Shown one piece after another: positions 1-7,156 of a DNA stretch of 18,892 bases (its first letter is position 1; every line of letters begins with the position of its first letter). The position numbers and the translations under genes were made by a program. Origin of the DNA: Methanosphaera sp. rholeuAM6 (GTDB lineage: Archaea; Methanobacteriota; Methanobacteria; Methanobacteriales; Methanobacteriaceae); contig MVAA01000030.1 in the NCBI GenBank assembly GCA_003266105.1, forward strand, positions 17,221 to 36,112. The letters run 5' to 3'. Below the pieces are notes generated by a model. It did not search any database. It was given only the letters and a program-made list of their open reading frames with translations, and was not told where the DNA came from.

Positions 1-1692
1 GTAAGTTATGCTACATTGAAGATAAATGTTTACAATGAAACGTACCGTGTCAAAACAGATAAGTACGGAAAATATTCATGTTCTTTCAAGGCAAAGGAAG
101 TTGGAAAAGCTACAATCACAATAACGTACACGGGAAACATCAAATACATTGGAACTCAAAAAAACATAACCATTAATGTGGCCAAGAAAAATACCAAAAT
201 TACCATTAATCCATTGAAAAATGTTGAATATACGGATAAAATTGTTGTCAAAGGTAAATATGCTGATGTTGATGGTCGTAATTTAAAGAATACTCGATTA
301 AAAATAGTTTATCATAATGAAGAATATTCTATTAAAACAAACAAGGTTGGAGAATATACATTCAATATAAACTCTTCTAAAATTGGTAAAAATAATATAT
401 CAGTTTCCTATCCTGGAAACAGCAAGTACTCTGCAGCAGAATCTAAGTTAGTATTCACTGTTGTTGCTAAAGCAACTAATATATCACTCGACACTATAAA
501 AGTAAAGAATTATTCTAACATAATTACGATCTCCGGTAACTATACATACAATCAGGTTAATGTTTTAAGATATACTCCTTTAACGGTTATAGTTGACGGT
601 AAAAATTATACTGTTACAACGGATATTAATGGTAAGTTCGCTTTCAATTACACTAAAACAAGGGTTGGTTATCATAATTTATCTGTTTCATTTGAAGGAA
701 ATCCTAGATTTAAAAAGGCTACAGTTAATACTACTTTCCATGTGCATCTGATGATTATTCAAAGTTCAAATAAGAAGTTTAATGTAAAGTATGATACTGG
801 CAATGAATCTGTATTGAATAATAACTTTGCTACAAATGATAAACCGGATATTTCCAAATTGGGCAGTGATTACAGATATGCTGATGAAAACGGTATTTAT
901 ACAATAACAAGCGATGAAATACATCGTGTAATGAAGTTGGATAGTTATTGTCAACAGGTATATGGATACACGCCAAAATATACTTTCTTTAGAGCTGAAG
1001 GCAGTAATATCAAGTATGTCATCAGTCGGCAGAAATGGAATGTCATTGCAAGAGCATTAAATGGATATCATGTATTACAGGGATTTAGCAGTGTAAATAG
1101 TCCTTATGCGTTAATGATTGACTTAACTAACACATCCAGGAATTATCCGATATTTTACGATTCACAGGAATATATTAATGGACATAGATATACCTGTGGA
1201 CCTACATCTATGAGTATGATTAGTCAGGGCCTAAACTGTTATAGCAGTGAAAAGAAATTGGCTGGTGTTTATTCTACAACAGCAAAATCAGGAACATCCG
1301 AGTCTGTGATAATTTCCAGATCACCAAGTGTACATATGTTGTTAACAAATATAGCCAATACTAAGGATGCCGTTAAAAATGCATTGATTTCCGGTAATAT
1401 GATTTATTGGCATATTAAGGGACATTACATGTGTATTGTCGGATATAATTCCGTTACTGATAAATTTTTATGTTTAAATCCTAGTGGTCCTAGTCATTAT
1501 ATTGGCAAGGCTCAATGGGCTACCTGGAGTCAGGTAATGAATACTGATAAAGGTTTAAAAGAGAAAGGTTTCATGAAAGTTTCAGCTTATTGGAGTTTAA
1601 GTGATTCTGATAAAATCATTACAAGTAATTATTATTATAATATGGGCGGTAAATTTAGTGTACCTCCAAATTCTGAAAACCCTAATATGTAA
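1..1692 (+). CDS. Adhesin-like surface protein, C-terminal part: Ig-like repeats plus C39/C71-like cysteine peptidase domain (5' end outside window)
   Basis: The frame is already open at base 1, so only the C-terminal 563 residues are present; a TTG at base 16 is probably not the start. The visible part begins with about two and a half Ig-like beta repeats of roughly 90 residues (about bases 1-180, 193-462 and 469-744), each with a G-(E/K)-(Y/F) turn and a GN-x-(K/R)-(Y/F) turn near its end. A linker follows, then a segment around bases 890-1070 that resembles a diverged pseudomurein-binding repeat (inference). The C-terminal domain has a CGPTS motif (Cys codon 1195-1197) and GHYMCIVGY (His codon 1423-1425), followed by LNPSGP. 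This Cys-His-Asn/Asp pattern is that of papain-fold peptidases such as C39-like or pseudomurein endoisopeptidase C71. The protein is probably exported and attached to the cell wall. Methanobacteriales carry many proteins of this architecture. Whether it cleaves pseudomurein, other proteins or nothing is unknown. Confidence 0.85.
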   Translation, partial: VSYATLKINVYNETYRVKTDKYGKYSCSFKAKEVGKATITITYTGNIKYIGTQKNITINVAKKNTKITINPLKNVEYTDKIVVKGKYADVDGRNLKNTRLKIVYHNEEYSIKTNKVGEYTFNINSSKIGKNNISVSYPGNSKYSAAESKLVFTVVAKATNISLDTIKVKNYSNIITISGNYTYNQVNVLRYTPLTVIVDGKNYTVTTDINGKFAFNYTKTRVGYHNLSVSFEGNPRFKKATVNTTFHVHLMIIQSSNKKFNVKYDTGNESVLNNNFATNDKPDISKLGSDYRYADENGIYTITSDEIHRVMKLDSYCQQVYGYTPKYTFFRAEGSNIKYVISRQKWNVIARALNGYHVLQGFSSVNSPYALMIDLTNTSRNYPIFYDSQEYINGHRYTCGPTSMSMISQGLNCYSSEKKLAGVYSTTAKSGTSESVIISRSPSVHMLLTNIANTKDAVKNALISGNMIYWHIKGHYMCIVGYNSVTDKFLCLNPSGPSHYIGKAQWATWSQVMNTDKGLKEKGFMKVSAYWSLSDSDKIITSNYYYNMGGKFSVPPNSENPNM

Positions 1693-1708
1693 TTAAATCT
1701 AAAATGAT

Positions 1709-1762
1709 TTAATTATTTCTTCTTATTTTTTTTGACATTAATGTATTATTGTTTTTTTCTAG
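1709..1762 (+). terminator. T-rich tract after the surface-protein gene
   Basis: Just after the stop codon the plus strand carries several T runs, including eight Ts from about 1727 and seven from about 1751. Oligo-T tracts are the usual archaeal termination signal. No strong hairpin precedes them. Confidence 0.4.
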
Positions 1763-1895
1763 TATTATTATAGTATAAACTTTATTTGAATTTATGAATA
1801 AATAATTTGAATTTAAAATTTTTCATATCAAATATCAAGCTTTATTTAACGATATTGATTTAATTTATATATGGGATATAATGCATATCATATAG

Positions 1896-1914
1896 TATAC
1901 CTTAAAAAGGTATA
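1896..1914. repeat. Perfect palindrome, possible operator
   Basis: TATACCTTAAAAAGGTATA is an inverted repeat with 8-base arms and a 3-base centre. It lies in non-coding DNA about 200 bases after the surface-protein gene. It could bind a dimeric regulator or be a chance palindrome in AT-rich DNA. Confidence 0.4.
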
Positions 1915-2019
1915 GTTCAAATTTAAACACTCAAGTATTTAATTTGATTTTCTATAATATATCATTTAATATCACATATTTAGTAAATTATTAAAATGTT
2001 TTAATTGGTTTTATACTGA

Positions 2020-2055
2020 TATCAACTTGTTATAATGGGGGTAACAATGTTGATA
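2020..2055 (+). promoter_or_regulatory. Hairpin with TAATGGGGG loop
   Basis: The left arm TATCAACTTGTTA (2020-2032) and right arm TAACAATGTTGATA (2042-2055) pair over 13 bases with one bulged T. The 9-base loop is TAATGGGGG. T-rich sequence follows from 2061. It could be a terminator-like or regulatory RNA hairpin. The right arm includes the ATG of a tiny ORF at 2047, and the loop Gs could act as its ribosome binding site. Confidence 0.5.
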
Positions 2056-2109
2056 AACATTATTTTTTTAAATTTTTTTATTTCGACTTTGAAACTATTT
2101 TTTTTATAG
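2047..2109 (+). CDS. Possible 20-residue hydrophobic peptide
   Basis: An ATG at 2047 follows GGGGG by five bases and opens 20 codons before TAG. The peptide is almost entirely Leu, Ile and Phe, with one Lys and a few polar residues, and would sit in a membrane. T-rich DNA encodes such strings by chance, so this is weak. It is recorded because the putative ribosome binding site lies in the loop, and the start codon in the stem, of the hairpin at 2020-2055. That arrangement would restrain translation. Confidence 0.15.
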   Translation: MLINIIFLNFFISTLKLFFL

Positions 2110-2186
2110 TTAAATTAATTAAATTAAATTTTATAATTTTATCTTTTTTACTTGATACATATATATAGTAGTTCATACATAATATC

Positions 2187-2210
2187 AATACCAATGGGGG
2201 TATAGGTATT
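2187..2210 (+). promoter_or_regulatory. Second hairpin with AATGGGGG loop
   Basis: AATACC (2187-2192) pairs perfectly with GGTATT (2205-2210). The 12-base loop AATGGGGGTATA contains the same 10 bases, AATGGGGGTA, seen at 2034-2043. A TATA-like sequence at about 2156-2168 would place a transcript start near this hairpin. It would then lie in the leader of the small ORF that starts at 2285. Confidence 0.4.
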
Positions 2211-2284
2211 CTAATATTTTATGATTGTTTAAATAAAATATAACTGATTTAAGAATACTTGTATAGTCTAAAAGTGGTGTTAAA

Positions 2285-2392
2285 ATGAATATATTACTAA
2301 AAATCGGAGAGTTAATATTTACATTATTTCTAATGATATTAATGTTTCTTGCATTATTAATTGAAGAATTGGTAAACTCTTTCAAAACATAA
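2285..2392 (+). CDS. Small single-span membrane protein, 35 residues
   Basis: This small ORF begins with ATG preceded by GGTG (2276-2279) at a five-base spacing, a good Methanobacteriales ribosome binding site. It encodes a short Lys-containing head, a stretch of about 20 hydrophobic residues (IFTLFLMILMFLALL) and an acidic, polar tail (IEELVNSFKT). That is the layout of a one-span membrane peptide. A TATA-like box lies about 120 bases upstream. I do not recognise a family. It could be an accessory subunit, a type I toxin-like peptide, or a chance ORF. The ordered charge distribution and ribosome site favour a real gene, but only moderately. Confidence 0.45.
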   Translation: MNILLKIGELIFTLFLMILMFLALLIEELVNSFKT

Positions 2393-2488
2393 AACAACTT
2401 ATTTTTTTCAGAAAAATGCTTAGATACATATAATTAAGTTAAATAAAAAAATACAATAAAAAAGATAAAAATAGGAATAAAGATATAA

Positions 2489-3385
2489 TTAATTAATATA
2501 TTCTTCTATCCGTCCTTCAATCATATCAATAATTTCATCCTCAGCATTCAATGGATCTAAAAATAAAATGTTACCATCATAATCAACCTGTTTTTCCAAT
2601 ACACGATATTTAAAATCATGTTTTGCAGCTTCTAATCCTAACCTGTTTGGAATATCATTTTTTGTATGCAATCCATCTGCTAAAAATACAGGTACAACAA
2701 TCATATTTTCAAAACCCTTATCCTGTAATTTCTTAAAAGATTCAGGAATTAAAGGATTTTCAATTTGCATAAATCCAAGTTCAATCTCATATTCTGACAT
2801 TCGATCTTTTAATTTATCGGTAACTCCAGTTAAAACTTCTTTACCGAAAGGTAAACTACTACCATGTCCCACTAATAAAATTCCAGTATTCTCATTATTT
2901 AATTCATTTTGACATAAAGATGTTTTAACTCTTTTTTCAACTACATCTACAACCTTATCATCGGGGCCAAATGGTTCTAAAAAGATTACTTCACCGTCAA
3001 AATCTATAATATCAGATTTGGCTTCTCTTTCTTCATCCCCATCATGATGATGGTGATGGTGGTGATGGTGATGATGATGACCATGGGTATGTGAATGTTC
3101 CAATCCCAGATGTTCATGAGGTAATTTAAGAATGGTAGGTATATCCACTTTAGTATGTACTCCATGAGCTAAAAAAGCTGGTACAACAACAATTCTATCT
3201 ACACCCTGTTCTTTCAATTTATCAACTTGTTGAGCAATATTAGGTAATACTAGTTCCATAAATCCTCTTTCAACATTATTATCTATTCTTTTATCCAGTT
3301 TTTCAGCAATTTCGGATACAACTATTTTATTGTATGGTAATTTACTTCCATGACCTACTACTAGTATTCCTGTTTTATTTGTCAT
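2489..3385 (-). CDS. cbiX: Sirohydrochlorin Ni/Co chelatase, duplicated CbiX/CfbA domains with a poly-His linker
   Basis: The 298 residues form two tandem CbiX short-type chelatase modules, about 1-90 (plus a strand at 130-137) and 166-298. Each has the N-terminal GHGS motif (His12, His174) and the second metal or tetrapyrrole-facing histidine in FLAxGxHTKxDIP (His77, His240), so both modules look competent. Archaeal short-type enzymes are usually single modules of 120-145 residues acting as homodimers; this gene is an internal duplication. Module 1 carries a histidine-rich insert with 12 consecutive His (103-114) followed by acidic residues, probably storing or passing the metal. In methanogens this family inserts Ni into sirohydrochlorin (CfbA, first step to coenzyme F430) and can insert Co for cobamide. 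Which metal is used here cannot be told. The start is ATG at 3385, with GAGGA eight bases upstream. It stands alone, divergent from the reductase gene. Confidence 0.88.
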   Translation of the reverse strand: MTNKTGILVVGHGSKLPYNKIVVSEIAEKLDKRIDNNVERGFMELVLPNIAQQVDKLKEQGVDRIVVVPAFLAHGVHTKVDIPTILKLPHEHLGLEHSHTHGHHHHHHHHHHHHDGDEEREAKSDIIDFDGEVIFLEPFGPDDKVVDVVEKRVKTSLCQNELNNENTGILLVGHGSSLPFGKEVLTGVTDKLKDRMSEYEIELGFMQIENPLIPESFKKLQDKGFENMIVVPVFLADGLHTKNDIPNRLGLEAAKHDFKYRVLEKQVDYDGNILFLDPLNAEDEIIDMIEGRIEEYIN

Positions 3386-3785
3386 AAATAATTCCTCTTC
3401 AAATCAAGTAATTGTTAATTAATTAATATATATCATATTGATTTTATTTATATAATATTACATTTCATAAATTTATTAATACATATATTTGTTAAACAAA
3501 GTAAATAAGTGTTTCTATAGTAATACATTTTAAAAGATATAACTAAGTATATTCATAAAAACAGATATTTAAAAAATTATAATAAAAAGAAACAATAGGA
3601 TAATCATTTATTCAAAAAAATATCCAATGATTAATAAAAATAAATATTAAAAAAAACTAAAATCCATTACAAATGTTAATACTTTAAATATCTCAACTTA
3701 TTATGCTCTATTAAAAGCCGTCTATTCATATATATAAATAAGAATAAACATTATTATATATTCAATTTATTTAAGGGGAATAAGT
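3386..3785. promoter_or_regulatory. Divergent intergenic region between the chelatase and aldo/keto reductase genes
   Basis: No gene is visible in these 400 bases. On the plus strand a TATA-like TATATATAAATA (about 3729-3740) lies 46 bases before the reductase ATG, and AAGGGG (3773-3778) is its ribosome binding site. The chelatase promoter must lie near the left end, which is uniformly AT-rich. Two interleaved inverted repeats lie at 3598-3633. Confidence 0.55.
3598..3633. repeat. Interleaved inverted repeats in the divergent spacer
   Basis: GGATA (3598-3602) matches TATCC (3621-3625), and TAATCATT (3601-3608) matches AATGATTA (3626-3633). The arms alternate as in an H-type pseudoknot or a pair of overlapping operator half-sites. 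The spacer between the 8-base arms is 17 bases. Chance is possible at this base composition. Confidence 0.3.
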
Positions 3786-4931
3786 ATGAAATATAACCAA
3801 ATTGGCAAAACAAAATATAAAGTCAGTGAAATAGGATTTGGTGCAGAATGGATTGAAAATAAAGAATATTCTGAAATAGAAAAATTAGTAAAATACTGTG
3901 AAAACGAAGGAATAAACTTGTTAGACTGTTGGATGTCAAATCCAAAAGTAAGAAGTAATCTTGGAAAAGCAATACATAAAAACAGAAGAAAATGGATAAT
4001 ACAGGGACACATAGGTTCAACATGGCAAAATGAACAGTACGTTAAAACAAGGGAAATGGACAAGGTAGTTTCCGCATTTGAAGATTTACTTACCAGACTG
4101 CAAACAAACTATATAGAATTCGGAATGATACATTACGTGGATGAAATTAAAGATTATGATAAAATCATGAATTCAGAATTCATAGAATATGTACGAGAGC
4201 TTAAAAAAGACGAAAAAATTAAACATATAGGATTAAGTACACATAATCCAGAAGTAGCAATAAAAGCAGCAAAAAACCCGGAAATAGAACTCATTATGAT
4301 TAGTGTCAATCCGGCATTTGACATGATGCCACCGGTATTACTTGATGACTACTTTGACAATGACAAATATTCGCAAAATCTGGGAGGAATACAACCAATC
4401 CGAACAGAACTATATCAGACATGTTTAGAAAACGATACGGCAATAACAATAATGAAAGGCTTTGCCGGAGGCAGACTGTTAAACAAGGAAGATTCCCCAT
4501 TTGGTGTGGCATTAACACCATTACAATGTATTCATTATGCACTAAATCGGCCATCTGCAAAATCAATACTGGTAGGAGTAAAGAATATAGAAGAACTTAA
4601 GGAAACATTGAAATATGAAACAGCAACAGAAGAAGAAAAGGATTACTCTAAAATATTAAGAACAGCTCCAAAACACTCATATTTAGGTAAATGTACTTAT
4701 TGTGGTCATTGCGCTCCATGTCCCAAAGGAATTAACATAGCAATGCTGAATAAATTATATGATCTGGCAACAGTACATGAAGATATACCGCTAAGTATCC
4801 GGGAACATTACAATAACCTGGAAGCACATGCAATTGACTGTTTCGGATGTAAACATTGTGAAGAAAGATGTCCCTTCGGCGTTGAAATCATAGAAATAAT
4901 GAAAAAAGCATATGACTTATTCGGAAAATAA
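3786..4931 (+). CDS. Aldo/keto reductase-family oxidoreductase with C-terminal ferredoxin-like domain
   Basis: Residues 1-280 form an aldo/keto reductase barrel and residues 300-365 a ferredoxin-like domain. The latter has two cysteine sets, Cys303/306/309/312 (with Pro after the last) and Cys352/355/358/362 (CxxCxxCxxxCP), which suggests two [4Fe-4S] clusters. This matches the COG1453-type predicted oxidoreductases. The barrel is atypical. Asp47 and a His in MIHYVD (His116) fit the usual tetrad, but the usual Tyr and Lys positions read WMSNP and QGHIGS, so standard NADPH-dependent chemistry may be lost. Electrons may instead pass through the Fe-S clusters. The substrate is unknown. The start is ATG at 3786, seven bases after AAGGGG, with a TATA-like box at about 3729-3740. 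The symporter gene follows 84 bases downstream, but a TATA-like AT tract in that gap suggests separate transcription. The product is probably cytoplasmic. Confidence 0.88.
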   Translation: MKYNQIGKTKYKVSEIGFGAEWIENKEYSEIEKLVKYCENEGINLLDCWMSNPKVRSNLGKAIHKNRRKWIIQGHIGSTWQNEQYVKTREMDKVVSAFEDLLTRLQTNYIEFGMIHYVDEIKDYDKIMNSEFIEYVRELKKDEKIKHIGLSTHNPEVAIKAAKNPEIELIMISVNPAFDMMPPVLLDDYFDNDKYSQNLGGIQPIRTELYQTCLENDTAITIMKGFAGGRLLNKEDSPFGVALTPLQCIHYALNRPSAKSILVGVKNIEELKETLKYETATEEEKDYSKILRTAPKHSYLGKCTYCGHCAPCPKGINIAMLNKLYDLATVHEDIPLSIREHYNNLEAHAIDCFGCKHCEERCPFGVEIIEIMKKAYDLFGK

Positions 4932-5015
4932 TATTTACTGAAAAAATTTATTAAATATTTTAGATAAATTTATGTAATAGAATAACTTTAATAATTAACA
5001 AAAACTAGTGATAAG

Positions 5016-6491
5016 ATGACAGACAATAAAAAACGGGTAAAATGGGACAGTAATTTAAGCTTTTTACTTGCAATGATTGGTTCTGCTGTTGGATTAGGCA
5101 ACATATGGCGATTTCCATATGTAGCCTATACTAATGGTGGCGGAGCATTTTTGATACCATACATAATATCAATACTTTTTATGGGAATTCCATTATTATT
5201 TGTAGAATATGGTGCAGGATTCAAGTTTAAGTCAGGAATAAGTAGAATAACCCATAAGATAAATCCAAAATATGAATATTTGGGATGGTTTATACAAATG
5301 TCACCATTTTTAATATTATCATATTACGTTTGTGTAGTTGCATGGGATTTAATGTATGTACCTGTAAGTTTCTTTAAGGGATGGGGTACTAATCCTGAAC
5401 AATTCTTTAACACAGTACTTCTACAAAATAACGTACATATAAGCGGTTTACTACACATATCCATATATGTTTTAATATCAATGCTTATAATATGGGCCAT
5501 AATATGGTTTATATCACATCGAAATCTTAATGATGGTATCGGAAAAGCAAATAGGATATTGACACCAATGTTATTTATCATGATGATTATCATAGTATTA
5601 TTTGCATTAACCTTACCTGGAGCTTCAATTGGATTGGCAACATTATTTACACCGGATTGGAATGCAATATTTAATCCGAATATCTGGTCTGCAGCATTCG
5701 GACAAATACTGTTTTCATTAAGTATAGGTATGACTATTACATTAGCTTATGCAAGTTACTTGCCCGATGATGTAAACATTCCAAAAAGTGCACTAACCGT
5801 AGCAATAGCCAACAGTAGCTTTGAAGTATTCACTGCAGTAGGAGTATTCAGTATACTGGGATTTATGAGTTTAACAAATAATATTCCAATAGGACAGCTT
5901 GTATCACAAGGAACAGGATTAGCATTTATAGTATTTCCACAAATATTTAATGTTATGGGTACAGTAGGTTATGTCATCGGACCTTTGTTCTTCCTGTGTT
6001 TACTGTTTGCAGGTATAACATCAAACATATCCATTATTGAACCGTTGTCATTATCATTACAGGATAAATTTAGCACATCACGTTCAAAAGCCGTGTCAAT
6101 TGTTTGTGCTTTCGCATTTGTAATATCACTTTTGTTTTCAACAAGTTACGGATCAACTCTGCTTGGTATCTTTGACACGTTTACAAATCAATTCGGATTA
6201 CTGTTAAACGTTGTTATACAAACAACATTACTTGCAATTATATATGGACTGGATAATCTGTTACCTGGATTAAATAAAAATGCAACCTTCCTAAAACTGG
6301 GCAAAAAATGGATGTTGCTGGTCTCATACTTTATTCCACTAATAACCCTTCTATTATGGATTGATGGAGTTTCACGTAATGTGATATTTGTTGACACAAC
6401 CACAATGATTATCGAATTAATATTACTGATGATAATGATTATTTTACCGATAATATTAACTAAAATTCCTTCAAAAAATGATGATTTCTAA
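5016..6491 (+). CDS. Neurotransmitter:sodium symporter (SNF/NSS) family transporter
   Basis: This 491-residue membrane protein has the LeuT/MhsT-family signature. Residues 22-35 read GSAVGLGNIWRFPY, the broken first helix that holds Na+ and substrate, followed by the NGGGAF segment (40-45) and PLLFVEYGAG in helix 2. Around 228-250 lies the second broken helix (FGQILFSLSIGMT), and FAGITSNISIIEP (331-343) is the helix 8 region contributing to the second Na+ site. About 11-12 membrane spans are predicted by eye. Prokaryotic members import amino acids with Na+, but the substrate here cannot be assigned. The ATG follows GTGAT (5008-5012) closely. An AT-rich box near 4943-4961 is a plausible promoter. 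It converges on the small acidic gene at 6537, with a shared T/A tract between them. Confidence 0.92.
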   Translation: MTDNKKRVKWDSNLSFLLAMIGSAVGLGNIWRFPYVAYTNGGGAFLIPYIISILFMGIPLLFVEYGAGFKFKSGISRITHKINPKYEYLGWFIQMSPFLILSYYVCVVAWDLMYVPVSFFKGWGTNPEQFFNTVLLQNNVHISGLLHISIYVLISMLIIWAIIWFISHRNLNDGIGKANRILTPMLFIMMIIIVLFALTLPGASIGLATLFTPDWNAIFNPNIWSAAFGQILFSLSIGMTITLAYASYLPDDVNIPKSALTVAIANSSFEVFTAVGVFSILGFMSLTNNIPIGQLVSQGTGLAFIVFPQIFNVMGTVGYVIGPLFFLCLLFAGITSNISIIEPLSLSLQDKFSTSRSKAVSIVCAFAFVISLLFSTSYGSTLLGIFDTFTNQFGLLLNVVIQTTLLAIIYGLDNLLPGLNKNATFLKLGKKWMLLVSYFIPLITLLLWIDGVSRNVIFVDTTTMIIELILLMIMIILPIILTKIPSKNDDF

Positions 6492-6503
6492 CAGATCATC
6501 ACA

Positions 6504-6530
6504 ATTCTATTTTTTAAAAAAAGAGATTAG
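6504..6530. terminator. Bidirectional T/A tract between convergent genes
   Basis: Six Ts (6510-6515) are directly followed by seven As (6516-6522), so each strand has an oligo-T run just after its gene. It lies between the symporter stop (6491) and the stop of the minus-strand gene (6537). Confidence 0.5.
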
Positions 6531-6536
6531 ATTTAC

Positions 6537-6743
6537 CTATTTTAATGATTCAACATCAATAGGTTCTTTGATAAATAGTTCAAGTTCTGAATCGTCTACC
6601 GTATTTAAAACAAGTTCGTCAGCTTCGTACTGTTTGATTAATTTTTTATATTCCTCATCATCAGGCTTTTCATCTTCCTGATAATATTTATCAGTGACAA
6701 CAACCTGATCTTTAATAATGGATACATGATACTTAAATAACAT
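6537..6743 (-). CDS. Small acidic protein coupled to the thioesterase gene
   Basis: This 68-residue protein starts with ATG at 6743, which shares one base with the TAA of the upstream thioesterase gene (TAATG). AGAGGT lies seven bases before it, inside the thioesterase end. This is a classic coupled arrangement and supports a real gene. The sequence starts with a short beta-like segment (YHVSIIKDQVVVTDKYY), then an acidic and lysine-rich middle (EDEKPDDEEYKK) and an acidic tail. There is no signal peptide, membrane span or Cys. I do not recognise a family. The coupling suggests stoichiometric production with the thioesterase, perhaps as a partner, but that is inference. Confidence 0.7.
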   Translation of the reverse strand: MLFKYHVSIIKDQVVVTDKYYQEDEKPDDEEYKKLIKQYEADELVLNTVDDSELELFIKEPIDVESLK

Positions 6744-7156
6744 TACAATACCTCTTGTTTTCTATATAAATGTTTTTCCAATTCTTTTCTGATATCTTCA
6801 GGGATAGGTACCTTTTTCTGATTATTGAAATTAAAATCTACCAATATGGCACGGCCGGTACCTCTTAACTTTCCTTTCTGCCAAGCTTCCTGATAAACAG
6901 TAAATGAAGTATTACCAATTTCTTCAATGTAAGTTCTTATTTCAACCTCATAACCATAATATATCTGATCCAAATAGTCAAATTCTGTGTGAACCATTAT
7001 CAAGTTCCATGTTTCAGGTTTTAATTCCATGGATGGATTGAATATCCTGTAAAGTTCATTTCTTGAAGTTTCAAACCATAATGGCAATGAAGTATTATTC
7101 ACATGACCTAAAGAATCGGTATCCCTAGAACTTACATCTATAATACTTTTGAACAT
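6743..7156 (-). CDS. Acyl-CoA thioesterase, 4HBT hotdog family
   Basis: This 137-residue protein has the length of a single hotdog domain. Near its N-terminus RDTDSLGHVNN (residues 11-21) matches the D-x-D-x-x-GHVNN catalytic signature of the 4-hydroxybenzoyl-CoA thioesterase family, with Asp14 the likely catalytic acid. It is followed by WFETSRNE in the long helix and by the alternating strands of the family (VEIRTYIEEIGNTSFTVYQEA). It should hydrolyse an acyl-CoA thioester in the cytoplasm; the acyl group is unknown. There is no evident Shine-Dalgarno before ATG 7156, but a TATA-like ATATAAAG lies about 20 bases upstream, so the messenger leader is probably very short or absent. It heads a two-gene unit with the acidic protein at 6537 and is divergent from the TehA-like gene. 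Confidence 0.88.
   Translation of the reverse strand: MFKSIIDVSSRDTDSLGHVNNTSLPLWFETSRNELYRIFNPSMELKPETWNLIMVHTEFDYLDQIYYGYEVEIRTYIEEIGNTSFTVYQEAWQKGKLRGTGRAILVDFNFNNQKKVPIPEDIRKELEKHLYRKQEVL

Larger units (their letters stand above)
1693..2284. other. Long AT-rich intergenic stretch with clustered inverted repeats
   Basis: No protein of ordinary size is encoded here. Minus-strand open frames are low-complexity and lack a convincing start. The stretch holds a loose inverted repeat near 1829-1857 (ATATC...GATAT), a perfect 8-base palindrome at 1896-1914, and two hairpins with the same G-rich loop at 2020-2055 and 2187-2210. There is also a run of eight Ts near 2098-2105 and a TATA-like sequence near 2156-2168. 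It may hold a small RNA or the leaders of small ORFs. Confidence 0.5.

Noticed and set aside
2185..2397. 70-codon minus-strand frame
   Set aside because: It is the shadow of the AT-rich stretch and the 35-residue plus-strand ORF; it has no ribosome binding site and is mostly Asn/Ile low-complexity sequence.
3030..3085. Short-period trinucleotide repeat (ATG/GTG on the plus strand) that could be taken for a microsatellite
   Set aside because: It is the histidine run of the chelatase read on the other strand. Mixed CAT and CAC codons argue that the protein, not DNA slippage, is maintained.
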